Source: Dyella kyungheensis
Lineage (GTDB): Bacteria; Pseudomonadota; Gammaproteobacteria; Xanthomonadales; Rhodanobacteraceae
Length of the DNA: 64,000 nt
Direction of reading: 5' to 3'
Assembly (NCBI RefSeq): GCF_016905005.1
Contig: NZ_JADIKC010000003.1
Coordinates: 744,001-808,000, forward strand
The translations under genes were made by a program, and so were the position numbers. Each line of letters opens with the position of its first letter. The first letter of the stretch is position 1. Positions 34,972 through 43,078 of the stretch are shown here, piece after piece. Below the pieces are notes generated by a model. It was given only the letters and a program-made list of their open reading frames with translations, ran no database searches and was not told where the DNA came from.

Positions 34972-35592
34972 TCACAGCAAGGGAGCCGATGGCGGTTCGG
35001 ATGTCGGCACTACGACCACCGGTTCCACCGTGACGATTTCGTTCTTGGATGGGAACGTCATGCTCGGCAGCACACCGTCGCGCCGGATCAGGCCGTGGTA
35101 AAGCGCGGCGCCCATATGCCCCAGCACCGTGAAGAACAACAGGTAGGCAAGATACCGGTGCGCCTCGCGCAGCCACGCGAAGACTTCGCCGTTGAACGGC
35201 AGCAGCGGCGGCAGATGCAGCGAACCGCCGAGCGAAATCGGATAGCCGCCGGCCGACAGCATCGCCCATCCCACCAGCGGCAGCGAGAGCATCAACGCGT
35301 AGAGCAACCAGTGCGAGGCATGCGCCGCGAACTTCATGATCGCCGGCATATCGGCCGGCAGCGGCGGCGGCGGATAACGCAGGCGCACGCCAAGACGGAT
35401 CAGCGCCAAGAGGAAGATCGCCGCGCCCAGCGGCTTGTGCAGGGCGAGCAACCACTCGTGCTTCTCCGACACGGTGGACACCATGCCCACGCCGACGAAC
35501 AGCATCGTCAGGATCAGCACGGCCATCAGCCAGTGCAGCAGGCGCGCCAGTGGATGGAAAGCACCGGCATAGGAAGCATGGCGAGTATTCAT
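34972..35592 (-). CDS. Cytochrome b561-type membrane protein
   Basis: 206 residues, four membrane helices with the usual heme-ligand histidines: FHPLARLLHWLMA (helix 1), LLALHKPLG (helix 2), AAHASHWLLYALML (helix 3), and REAHRYLAYLLFFTVLGHMGAALYH (helix 4). It is a di-heme b-type inner-membrane electron carrier, probably moving electrons from quinol to the periplasm. Its start overlaps the stop of the catalase-like gene by 4 bases, so it is a plausible electron donor or partner for that peroxidase. The Pro/Val-rich C-tail is not conserved. Confidence 0.92.
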   Translation of the reverse strand: MNTRHASYAGAFHPLARLLHWLMAVLILTMLFVGVGMVSTVSEKHEWLLALHKPLGAAIFLLALIRLGVRLRYPPPPLPADMPAIMKFAAHASHWLLYALMLSLPLVGWAMLSAGGYPISLGGSLHLPPLLPFNGEVFAWLREAHRYLAYLLFFTVLGHMGAALYHGLIRRDGVLPSMTFPSKNEIVTVEPVVVVPTSEPPSAPLL

Positions 35593-36668
35593 TGCGGATG
35601 CTCCGAAGACGGATTCGCGCGCGGGGCGCCGGGGAAATGCGCTTCCTCACGGGTACGGCGCAGATAGGAAACCGCATACGCGGAAGAACGCGCCGGCAGC
35701 AGCGGATCGTCGGAAATCTCGATGCCCGCGGGCAGCACGGTCGGGTCGTAGTTGATGTCGCGGCACGGGCCGCTGTCCTGCGCCTGTTCGCTTTCGATCA
35801 CCAGCGTACCGGCGTCGATGGTGGGACGATCGGCGGGCCATGCCTTGGTCGCGTCGGCGGTCGGGTCGCCCGGTTCGGCCAGCGTGACGCGCAGATGCCA
35901 GCGCTGCGGCCCCTGGGCAAGGCGCTGTTGCAGATCCTTGGCGAGATAGTCGGGGTCACCAGCTTGCGGACCGGTACCGGCGTCGTCGTTCGCTTCCGGC
36001 GTCACCTCCCAGCGCACGGCGTGGCGTTTGCCTTCGGCGTCGACGAAGTAGAACGCGTTGAGTGCCTCGTAGGTTTCGGTCACATAACTGGCCGACGGTT
36101 TGGCCGTCTTTACCCAGGCAAGGAAGGGGCCGGTTTCCGGATGCGCGGCGAAGAAAGCGCCAACGCGTTTCGGATCGGGCTTGCCGGTGGCCGGGTCGGG
36201 CTGCGTGGCCACCAACTGATCGTAGAACGCCTGCGGCGTCGCCACCGGAAACACCGGCATGCTGTTCATGCCAGTACGCCACTGCTCACCATGGGGCAGC
36301 GTGAAGCGCAGCGCAAAGCTGCGGATCGGCACGCTGCTGTCGGGCGCATACGGGTTGCCACCGGGCAGGGCGAAGCGTCCTATCACCGGCGTGCGACCCG
36401 GCGCGAACACGCTGGCCTTGGAATAGGCGGAGGCCGCACCGCTGCTCTCGAAATAGCCGGCCACGCACGCGCCCTTGGCATGGTTTCGCCGGAAACCGGG
36501 ATGCACGCCACCTTGCTGCAGTTGATTGACGATCTGGCGCGAAGAAAGCCGCTGCGGAGTCAGCCAGCCGCCGACATAGGCAAAGGCCGCCGCAAGTACG
36601 CCCACGGCGAGTGCGATCACCGCCCACCTCCAGGGTTGGCGTGACGGCTGGAGAGAGGGGTCGGTCAT
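35589..36668 (-). CDS. Membrane-anchored catalase-family peroxidase
   Basis: 359 residues: an N-terminal membrane anchor (WAVIALAVGVLAAAFAYVGGWL), then a minimal catalase fold of about 310 residues as in srpA-like 'catalase-related peroxidases'. The distal His is in GVHPGFRRNHAKGACVAG, a distal Asn candidate in TYEALNAFYFVD, and the proximal heme Tyr in ARSSAYAVSYLRR (RxxxY). The anchor places the heme domain in the periplasm, where it would reduce peroxides. The overlap with the cytochrome b561 gene suggests a quinol-linked peroxidase, an inference. The 239-base upstream gap should hold the operon promoter. Confidence 0.9.
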   Translation of the reverse strand: MTDPSLQPSRQPWRWAVIALAVGVLAAAFAYVGGWLTPQRLSSRQIVNQLQQGGVHPGFRRNHAKGACVAGYFESSGAASAYSKASVFAPGRTPVIGRFALPGGNPYAPDSSVPIRSFALRFTLPHGEQWRTGMNSMPVFPVATPQAFYDQLVATQPDPATGKPDPKRVGAFFAAHPETGPFLAWVKTAKPSASYVTETYEALNAFYFVDAEGKRHAVRWEVTPEANDDAGTGPQAGDPDYLAKDLQQRLAQGPQRWHLRVTLAEPGDPTADATKAWPADRPTIDAGTLVIESEQAQDSGPCRDINYDPTVLPAGIEISDDPLLPARSSAYAVSYLRRTREEAHFPGAPRANPSSEHPQ

Positions 36669-36907
36669 GCGGGCACTCCTGGTGAGCGGTTGAATGTCCT
36701 GATGACTTCGGCGGGCGTCGGCGGAAGGTTACCTCGCGCCGCGCAGGCGTCTCCATGCCGGAGGAAGCATAGGCCCGGCGACAGTGAAAGTGTCGTAGTG
36801 ACGTGAGTCCTGTTACTGCACGCACATGGATGTTCTGCTGGGGCCGCCACCCCACCGTCAACCACAGTGTTGCAGACTGGTAACGGGGTTGAACCCCTTC
36901 GGCTTTC

Positions 36908-37624
36908 TTAGGCCAGCGATCGGGATCGCGCCGGGATCAGCGATTCCAGGATGCCGGGCAGATCCTCAAACGAGCTGGCGACAGCCGATGGTCGGAACGC
37001 AGGCTCGGTATGGCCGTAGCCCCAGCCAGCGAAGACACTCGCCATGCCGGATGCTGATGCCGCTGCGACGTCGACCGCATGATCGCCAATCATCACTGCA
37101 GGCAGGTGCCGGAACCCACCGCGCTGCAGTGTTTCGGACAGGTGTCCAGGATGGGGCTTTTGTTGTTCTACGGTGTCGCCGCAGCAGATGACATCGAAAT
37201 AATCGAAGATCGCCAGGCCATTGAGAATGGCGATCGCGGGTGCTTCGGACTTGTTGGTACAGACGGCCAAACGCCATCCTTTCTGCGCCAGCAGGCTGAG
37301 AGTTGCGGGCACGCGGGGATATAGCTTCGTTCCAATCAGCGGGTTGGATAGATAGTCGTGGTGGAAGCGCCAGAGTTCGTCGTCGGTCAACGTGACGCCT
37401 CTCGATTCACAGGCCGCTTTGGCGAATGCATCGAGACCGTGACCGAGCAAAGCTGAAGCTTCTTCGCGCTGAAGAGGGAGGGCCTTCTTTGCGCGCAGTA
37501 GTCGATTGATCGCCACTGCGATGCCGTCGACCGAATCGACAAGCGTGCCATCGAGGTCAAAGACCGCCACACGATCGGTATCCAGGGTAAAAGCCTTGTT
37601 CGCATCGGTTGAACGCCCGGTCAT
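36908..37624 (-). CDS. HAD-family phosphatase, phosphoglycolate phosphatase-like
   Basis: 238 residues if it starts at the ATG 37624, which has AAGG seven bases upstream; in-frame starts at 37654 and 37681 remain possible. HAD motif I is DLDGTLVDS (Asp23, Asp25), motif II CTNKSEAP, motif III Lys in EQQKPHPGHL, motif IV GDHAVDVAAASASGM. The helical cap after motif I is of the Gph/PGP type. It probably removes phosphate from phosphoglycolate or a similar small metabolite. It is divergent from the LysR gene. Confidence 0.88.
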   Translation of the reverse strand: MTGRSTDANKAFTLDTDRVAVFDLDGTLVDSVDGIAVAINRLLRAKKALPLQREEASALLGHGLDAFAKAACESRGVTLTDDELWRFHHDYLSNPLIGTKLYPRVPATLSLLAQKGWRLAVCTNKSEAPAIAILNGLAIFDYFDVICCGDTVEQQKPHPGHLSETLQRGGFRHLPAVMIGDHAVDVAAASASGMASVFAGWGYGHTEPAFRPSAVASSFEDLPGILESLIPARSRSLA

Positions 37625-37701
37625 TGCATTGCCTTGGTTTGAGTGCCGCCCCATTGGACTCGCTTCATTGTTTCGTTTCATTCCCTGTGGCGCTGATCTA
37701 A

Positions 37702-37718
37702 ATTAGGTTAAAACTAAT
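37702..37718. promoter_or_regulatory. Candidate LysR box ATTAG-N7-CTAAT
   Basis: Perfect 5-base inverted repeat with a 7-base AT-rich centre (a T-N11-A core) 12 bases upstream of the LysR start and in the intergenic region shared with the divergent HAD gene. This is the usual place and form of a LysR autoregulatory site. Confidence 0.6.
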
Positions 37719-37730
37719 AAAGAGCGTGCC

Positions 37731-38633
37731 ATGGAACTTCGCCATCTCCGCTATTTCATAGCCGTCGCCGAAGAGCTGCATTTCGCCAAGGCGGCGGAAC
37801 GGCTGGCCATTTCCGCGCCGACGCTGACGGTGCAGATCCAGGAATTGGAACGCGCCCTGCATGCGCACCTGTTTACCCGCTCCAGACGATCGGTCGCCTT
37901 GACCCCGGCGGGCGAGGCTTTTCTCGGGGAGGCACGGCTTGCCGTGGCCCAATTCGAGCGCGCGCAAAGCGTGGGGCAACGCGCCGGACGCGGGGAGATG
38001 GGGCATATCGAGGTTGGTTACGTCGGCTCGGCCGCCTATGCGGGCGTCCTGCAGGCGCAGTTGCAGCGCTACCGCCAAGCCTGGCCGGACGTGGTGATCG
38101 TCGCCAAAGAACGCCCCATGCATGTCCTTCCGCCATTGCTGGAGGAAGGGCGCATCGACGTTGGCCTGGTTCGCCTTCCGATGCAGCTCCCCGCTGCATT
38201 GACGTCACACACGCTCTTGCATGATGTGTTCTGTGCAGCGTTGCCTTCAGCGCACGTGTTGGCTGGCGCGCCCGGCTCTCTGCGGGCAAAAGCATTGGCT
38301 GGAGAAACCTTCATTGTTCCGGAGCAATCGCAGGGCACCTATGAGGTGGGAAAACGCGGACGCTTTACGCCACGGATCGGCATGGTGCCCGGTAGCTTGT
38401 TCGCGGTGCTTACCCAGGTGTCCGTGGGCGCCGGCGTGGCCATCGTGCCCAGCGTGCTCAAGGATGTGGTGAACATGCCCGGCATCCGGTTCAAACCGCT
38501 GGCCGGGGCGCCCATCGATTCCGCCGTCGCGGCGATCTACCGCCGCCAGGAACCGTCCGCTGCGGTCAGCAGATTCATCAAGCAGATCGTTAGCACGCCT
38601 GCATTGTCGCTGGTCTACCCGCAACGTCCCTGA
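37731..38633 (+). CDS. LysR-family transcriptional regulator
   Basis: 300 residues. The N-terminal winged helix is canonical: MELRHLRYFIAVAEELHFAKAAERL, ISAPTLTVQIQELERALHAHLFTR, TPAGEAFL. The C-terminal periplasmic-binding-protein-like domain (about 90-295) has IEVGYVGSAAYAGVL and GVAIVPSVLKDV. It resembles the BenM/CbnR/CatM group that senses aromatic or organic acids, but the ligand cannot be named. It is divergent from the HAD phosphatase gene over a palindromic box; no catabolic operon is adjacent. Confidence 0.93.
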   Translation: MELRHLRYFIAVAEELHFAKAAERLAISAPTLTVQIQELERALHAHLFTRSRRSVALTPAGEAFLGEARLAVAQFERAQSVGQRAGRGEMGHIEVGYVGSAAYAGVLQAQLQRYRQAWPDVVIVAKERPMHVLPPLLEEGRIDVGLVRLPMQLPAALTSHTLLHDVFCAALPSAHVLAGAPGSLRAKALAGETFIVPEQSQGTYEVGKRGRFTPRIGMVPGSLFAVLTQVSVGAGVAIVPSVLKDVVNMPGIRFKPLAGAPIDSAVAAIYRRQEPSAAVSRFIKQIVSTPALSLVYPQRP

Positions 38634-38867
38634 CAAGCGTGCGGTGGACGTGGCGACTCGGATCGGCATCGCAACGCATTCGGCAATGCCGGGCACTAAC
38701 AGGGTGGATCGATGAGGCGGACTCGTCGTCGCAAGCAGCGCCGATGGATGGTGTCGTCCAGTAGGCATGCCCACTTGGGAGGACGTTGAATATGCCGGCT
38801 CATCCGGGTTCAAAGCTCGCCGTTCGGATCGCGACATGTTGAACGCGACAGGCCAACGGCGACCCGC

Positions 38868-39986
38868 ATGAAAGTCAGGTTTGCCCATCAGCTGCGGGCG
38901 ATTGCGGCGCTATCGGTGGTCATCAACCACTTCTGGGGGATCTTCTTCTCGCCCGGCGTGCGCGGGTTGATCGGGACGCCTGCCAGTTTTGTGCCGGTTA
39001 GGCCGGCCTATACGCAGCACGTATTGTCACCGGCATGGGGCGGATTCCTCTACGGCGCTTTCGGTGTCGCCGTATTTTTTCTGATAAGCGGCTTTGTCAT
39101 CCCGATCAGCCTGAGAAATATTTCGACCGGTCAGTTCCTGGCGAGGCGGTTCTTTCGCATCTATCCCGTCTACTGGTTCTGTCTGCTGATAAGCATCGCC
39201 ATGTACTTCATCTGCTCGTGGTACTGGTCGACGCCGTTGTCGGACAGGATTAGCACCTCGTTCCTGGCAAGGAATATCCCGCTCATCCACAGCGCGTCTG
39301 GTTTGCCTTCGCTGGATTTCGTGAGCTGGTCACTGGCGGTGGAGCTCAAGTTCTATGTGATCTTTGCGCTGGTAAGCGTGGCCGGAAAAAGTGCTCATCA
39401 AGTCATGCGGCTGTCGATTGGATTCATGGCCTTGTGTTGCGTCGTCGCTTTCTTCTCGACCCATGGGATGAATTCAGCATCGCTGGTTTCATATGCGGTA
39501 TCGGACATGAAGTTCATCTCGTTCATGTTTCTTGGCTGCCTGTTTTATTACGTCCTCTATCGCGAGCTCAGCGCCAAGGTCGCGCTTGGTTATGGGGCCA
39601 TCGTCTATGCCCTGTTTGTGACGATCAACTCGTTCTATGAAACAGGACTGTTTGGCGCGCTGACGAAGAACTACACCTATGCCTTGATGCTGTTTTCGCT
39701 GTGTTACCTGTTCCGAGGCAGGTTCAAACAAAACAGGATGCTCGACTTCCTGGCCGACATCAGCTTTCCGCTCTATCTGGTTCACTCCATGATCGGCTAC
39801 GTCGCCATGCCCATCCTGATCAGCAAGGGCCTGTCCTTCACGTTCGCATGGATGATCAGCTTGGGCGTGGCCGTCCTAGTCGCATTCCTCGTCCATAGGT
39901 ATGTCGAAATTCCGGCAAACAACTTCGGCAAGAAGCTGTCCGGTCCCAAGGAAAGCAGAGCAGCCGAGTACGGCCGGGTGGCTTGA
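38868..39986 (+). CDS. Acyltransferase-3 family membrane protein (OafA/ExoZ type)
   Basis: 372 residues with ten or eleven membrane helices. Acyltransferase_3 marks are LRAIAALSVVINHFWG (conserved His), FGVAVFFLISGFVIPIS, RRFFRIYPVYWFCLL and SWSLAVELKFYVIF. Such proteins O-acetylate surface polysaccharides, lipid A or peptidoglycan precursors at the inner membrane. The base composition looks more AT-rich than its neighbours, the gene stands alone with 234 non-coding bases before it, and no polysaccharide genes are adjacent, so it may be a transferred orphan. No strong ribosome-binding site is visible. Confidence 0.9.
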   Translation: MKVRFAHQLRAIAALSVVINHFWGIFFSPGVRGLIGTPASFVPVRPAYTQHVLSPAWGGFLYGAFGVAVFFLISGFVIPISLRNISTGQFLARRFFRIYPVYWFCLLISIAMYFICSWYWSTPLSDRISTSFLARNIPLIHSASGLPSLDFVSWSLAVELKFYVIFALVSVAGKSAHQVMRLSIGFMALCCVVAFFSTHGMNSASLVSYAVSDMKFISFMFLGCLFYYVLYRELSAKVALGYGAIVYALFVTINSFYETGLFGALTKNYTYALMLFSLCYLFRGRFKQNRMLDFLADISFPLYLVHSMIGYVAMPILISKGLSFTFAWMISLGVAVLVAFLVHRYVEIPANNFGKKLSGPKESRAAEYGRVA

Positions 39987-40114
39987 TTGCCAGGCGCGAC
40001 AGGGCCGCGAGCGGTGTGGCAGTGCCTGCCGCGAGCAGGGCAGGCGAACGGAAGCGTTTTTATTTGCGGCAGCGCTGTTCCGAGGCGTAAGAAATAGAAA
40101 CTTGCTTGATCGGT

Positions 40115-40131
40115 ACGTTATAACATAACGT
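40115..40131. promoter_or_regulatory. Zur-box-like palindrome upstream of the SPFH/ATPase operon
   Basis: Perfect inverted repeat ACGTTAT-AAC-ATAACGT (7-3-7) about 107 bases upstream of the first gene. Its core GTTATAACATAAC is identical to that at 46148-46166 and matches the gammaproteobacterial Zur motif (ATGTTATAnTATAACAT-like) as known to me. Both downstream operons have zinc-related content, which supports the call. Confidence 0.82.
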
Positions 40132-40238
40132 TCACGCGTCGCCACGCCGATCATTGCCATGCCGTCACCTTTCACGCCTTCGCCTTTTCTCGCCGATAAG
40201 TCGCCCTCATGGTCGTACCTCGCCGGTGTTGACGCGTG

Positions 40239-42128
40239 ATGAGCCAGAGCACGCGAACCGGACGCGTCGTCGCGCCGTGGGTCTATGCCGGTGCCGCGGC
40301 CGGCACCTTTGTTCTTGCGATGATCGCGCTCGCGCTGACTCCGCTCGCATTGCGGATGACCGGGTTGGCTCTGCTCTTCTCGGCAACCGGATTGGCCGGA
40401 GAGGCATGGGTGAGTCGCGTGCGTCGACGCACGGAGACATGGACCAGGCCTGTGCGGGCGACGGTCCATCCCAAGCTTCCAGGATTCCCGCCATTGGCCA
40501 AAGTGGTGCTGCTGGAACGCCGCCTGCGTGCGCGCTTCGAAAGGATCGACTGGGCGGGTGATTGGGTGCCCGGCGCCGTCACTGTGCTGGGTAACGGATT
40601 GGTGCTCGATGCGACGGTGAGCTTCCTGCGAACGCCGGGCTGGGCTGTCGCTCAGCCACCGCTGTGGGGCGCGATCGTGCTTTTGGCGGCTACCATTCCG
40701 CTGGTTTTTCTCCAGCGCGTCGCGAACGCACACCCTGTCTCGTCAGGACCCGGCATTGACGTGCTCGTTCGGGTGCCGCTGGTCGCCGCATTGCTGGGCG
40801 GTGGCGCCACGCTCTTTGCGGCTCAAGGTTATCTGTGGGCCAACACGCTCATCTATGTCGTTGCAGCCGTGCTGGCGTTGGCGACCATCGAGACGCTGCT
40901 GCGCTCCATTGCTCAAGTGTTCCTGCCCTTGGGGCCGTTTGCCACACGCCAGAATCCCGCGTTGCCGTGGTCGCCTTCTCTTCTGCGATGGGGCTGGCCG
41001 CGGGCCGGAAGAGCCGCGCTGTGGCTGCGCAACGCCTATGGCATCGACCTCGCGCGAAGCTGGGTGTTGGCCTTCATGGTGCGCGCGGCGCCGCCGGTGG
41101 CGCTGTTCGTGCTGCTCCTGGCCTGGTTGTCGACGGCCGTGACGGTGCTGGGCGTGACTGAGCGGGCCGTCATCGAGCGATTGGGTGTGCCTGTTGCGGT
41201 CGAGGGGCCAGGCATTCATGTCCACTGGCCGTGGCCGGTCGGGCGCGCTCGACCGGTCGAACTGGGTGTCGTGCATCAACTGCCCATCGTGTTTTCGGCT
41301 AAACCGGGCGGCCGGCTGCTGGCGGAGCTTGCCAGCGCGGGCGCCTCGGATGCCGAGGGGGCGATGGGTGCCGAAGCCATTCCAGGTCCCACGGCCGATC
41401 GCCTGTGGGATGGCTCCCATCCCGGCGAAGCGAGCTACCTCATCGCCAGCCGTTCGGGCGATCGAGAGGGCTTCCAGATCGTCAACGTCGATCTTCGCGT
41501 GGTGTTTCGCGCCTCGGACGATTCGGACGGAGCGATGGCGGCAGTGTACGGGGCGATGGAGCCGGCATCGCTTATCCGCGCCACGGCAGGGCGGTTGCTC
41601 GTGTCCCATTTTTCGTCGTCCACGTTGGACGAACTGCTCGGCGAGAATCGTGCGCAATTCGTCGAGCGCTTCCGGCAGGACTTGCAGGCGCGCATTGCGG
41701 CGCTGCATGCAGGCATATCGGTCATCAATGTCGTGGTCGAAGCCATCCATCCGCCCAGCGGTGCCGCCGCGGCTTATCACTATGTGCAGGCTGCCGGCGT
41801 GATCAGCGACGCCACGCGCTTCAAAAGCCTGGCGCGCGCGTATGCGCTGCGAGGTACGGCAGCTGAAGACGCAACGCACGCGCTGACCCTGGCCCGCGCC
41901 GACGCGAGCGAGCAGCTCGCTGCAGCGCAAGCGACGCTGACGACCTTCCAGGCCAGCACGAAGAGCGAGCGTGCCGGGCCGGATGTCTTTGTATTCGAGT
42001 CGTGGCTGACCCACGTCGGCAGCGCGCTCGGTCGCGCCCATTTGACCATCATCGACCATCGCCTAGACAGCGAAAAGGCCACACTGGACCTTCGCCCCGT
42101 CGCGGCCGGAACCGGGGGAACCCCTTGA
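40239..42128 (+). CDS. Polytopic SPFH-domain (HflK-like) protein
   Basis: 629 residues from the ATG at 40239, first gene after the Zur-like box. The N-terminal ~305 residues hold about six to seven membrane helices with no recognisable enzyme motif. Then an SPFH/band-7 domain begins: VTERAVIERLGVPVAVEGPGIHVHWPWPVGRARPVELG, a VDLRVVFRASDD stretch, FRQDLQARIAALHAGISVINVVVEAIHPP and an Ala-rich helical tail (about 540-600). HflK itself has a single anchor, so this fusion is unusual. The stop overlaps the next start by 4 bases. A scaffold or quality-control role around the co-encoded metal ATPase is inferred; related genes lie near hmtA in Pseudomonas as I recall. Confidence 0.8.
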   Translation: MSQSTRTGRVVAPWVYAGAAAGTFVLAMIALALTPLALRMTGLALLFSATGLAGEAWVSRVRRRTETWTRPVRATVHPKLPGFPPLAKVVLLERRLRARFERIDWAGDWVPGAVTVLGNGLVLDATVSFLRTPGWAVAQPPLWGAIVLLAATIPLVFLQRVANAHPVSSGPGIDVLVRVPLVAALLGGGATLFAAQGYLWANTLIYVVAAVLALATIETLLRSIAQVFLPLGPFATRQNPALPWSPSLLRWGWPRAGRAALWLRNAYGIDLARSWVLAFMVRAAPPVALFVLLLAWLSTAVTVLGVTERAVIERLGVPVAVEGPGIHVHWPWPVGRARPVELGVVHQLPIVFSAKPGGRLLAELASAGASDAEGAMGAEAIPGPTADRLWDGSHPGEASYLIASRSGDREGFQIVNVDLRVVFRASDDSDGAMAAVYGAMEPASLIRATAGRLLVSHFSSSTLDELLGENRAQFVERFRQDLQARIAALHAGISVINVVVEAIHPPSGAAAAYHYVQAAGVISDATRFKSLARAYALRGTAAEDATHALTLARADASEQLAAAQATLTTFQASTKSERAGPDVFVFESWLTHVGSALGRAHLTIIDHRLDSEKATLDLRPVAAGTGGTP

Positions 42129-43078
42129 GCATCATCGAATCATCCGCGGCTTCCAGGCGATCCCGTGGCGTACGTTGGACGGTCGCCATCGTCATTCTGA
42201 TCCTTGCTCTGACGTCGGGTTGTCTGGTCATCGTCAGTCCCGGCGAGGGTGTCGTGGTCACTCGGTTCGGACGTCCTGTTCGCGTGCTTCTGGCGCCGGG
42301 CGCGTCGCTCAAGTGGCCCATTCCGATCGAATCGACCACGCCCATCGACCTGCGCTTGCGAACCACCTCCAGTGGCTTGCAGGACGTAGGGACGCGCGAT
42401 GGCCTGCGCGTGCTGGTGCAGGCGTATGTGGTCTGGTCGGTGCCGGCACGCGCCGATGCGGCAGAGCTGTTCTTGCGCTCCGTGCAAAACGACCCCGACG
42501 TGGCGGCGTCGCAATTGCGCAGCCTGATGGCTTCTTCGCTTGAAATCACCACGAGCAGTTTTGATCTGGCGCAGCTGGTAAACACGGATCCGTCCAAGGT
42601 CCGCATCGATGACCTCGAGTCCCGGCTGCGCCGCCTCATCGGTGATCAGGCCCGGCGCGTGTATGGCACAGAGATCCGTCAAGTGGGCATAGAGCGCCTG
42701 ACGCTCTCCACCGAGGCCTTGCAGGCCACCATTCAGCGCATGAAGGCCGAGCGAGATACCGTGGCAGCACAGCGCTCGGCGGAAGGCCAGCGCCAGGCAT
42801 CGCAGATCGTTTCCGAAGCCGAACGCGATGCACGCATCACCTTGGCCAGTGCCAAGGCGGAGGCGGCGTCCATTGAAGCCGACGCACAAACCAAATCGAC
42901 GGCGATCTACCAGCAAGCCTATGCCACCGACCCCAGGCTCTACACGATCCTTCGATCCTTCGACACGATGGATGCGGCAGTTGGCCCTGGCACGCGAATC
43001 GTATTGCGCACCGACGCGGCACCCTTTCGCATGCTGGTCGATGGTCCCACGCCGGGGGCGGGGAAGAAAAATCCATGA
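42125..43078 (+). CDS. SPFH-domain (HflC-like) protein
   Basis: 317 residues if it starts at the TTG 42125, which overlaps the upstream stop (TTGA); the frame is open upstream but inside the previous gene. One N-terminal anchor (VRWTVAIVILILALTSGCLVIV), then the band-7 domain (VSPGEGVVVTRFGRPVRVLLAPGASLKWPIPIESTTPIDLRLRTT) and a long coiled coil (about 205-270, RQASQIVSEAERDARITLASAKAEAASIEADAQ), ending near YTILRSFDTMDAAVGPGTRIVLRT, as in HflC. It likely assembles with its two SPFH neighbours into a membrane ring complex. Its end overlaps the next gene by 4 bases. Confidence 0.87.
   Translation: MSIIESSAASRRSRGVRWTVAIVILILALTSGCLVIVSPGEGVVVTRFGRPVRVLLAPGASLKWPIPIESTTPIDLRLRTTSSGLQDVGTRDGLRVLVQAYVVWSVPARADAAELFLRSVQNDPDVAASQLRSLMASSLEITTSSFDLAQLVNTDPSKVRIDDLESRLRRLIGDQARRVYGTEIRQVGIERLTLSTEALQATIQRMKAERDTVAAQRSAEGQRQASQIVSEAERDARITLASAKAEAASIEADAQTKSTAIYQQAYATDPRLYTILRSFDTMDAAVGPGTRIVLRTDAAPFRMLVDGPTPGAGKKNP

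Noticed and set aside
40115-40131. Palindrome considered as a Fur box
   Set aside because: Fur sites are built from GATAAT hexamers; the GTTATAACATAAC core and the zinc gene content fit Zur better.
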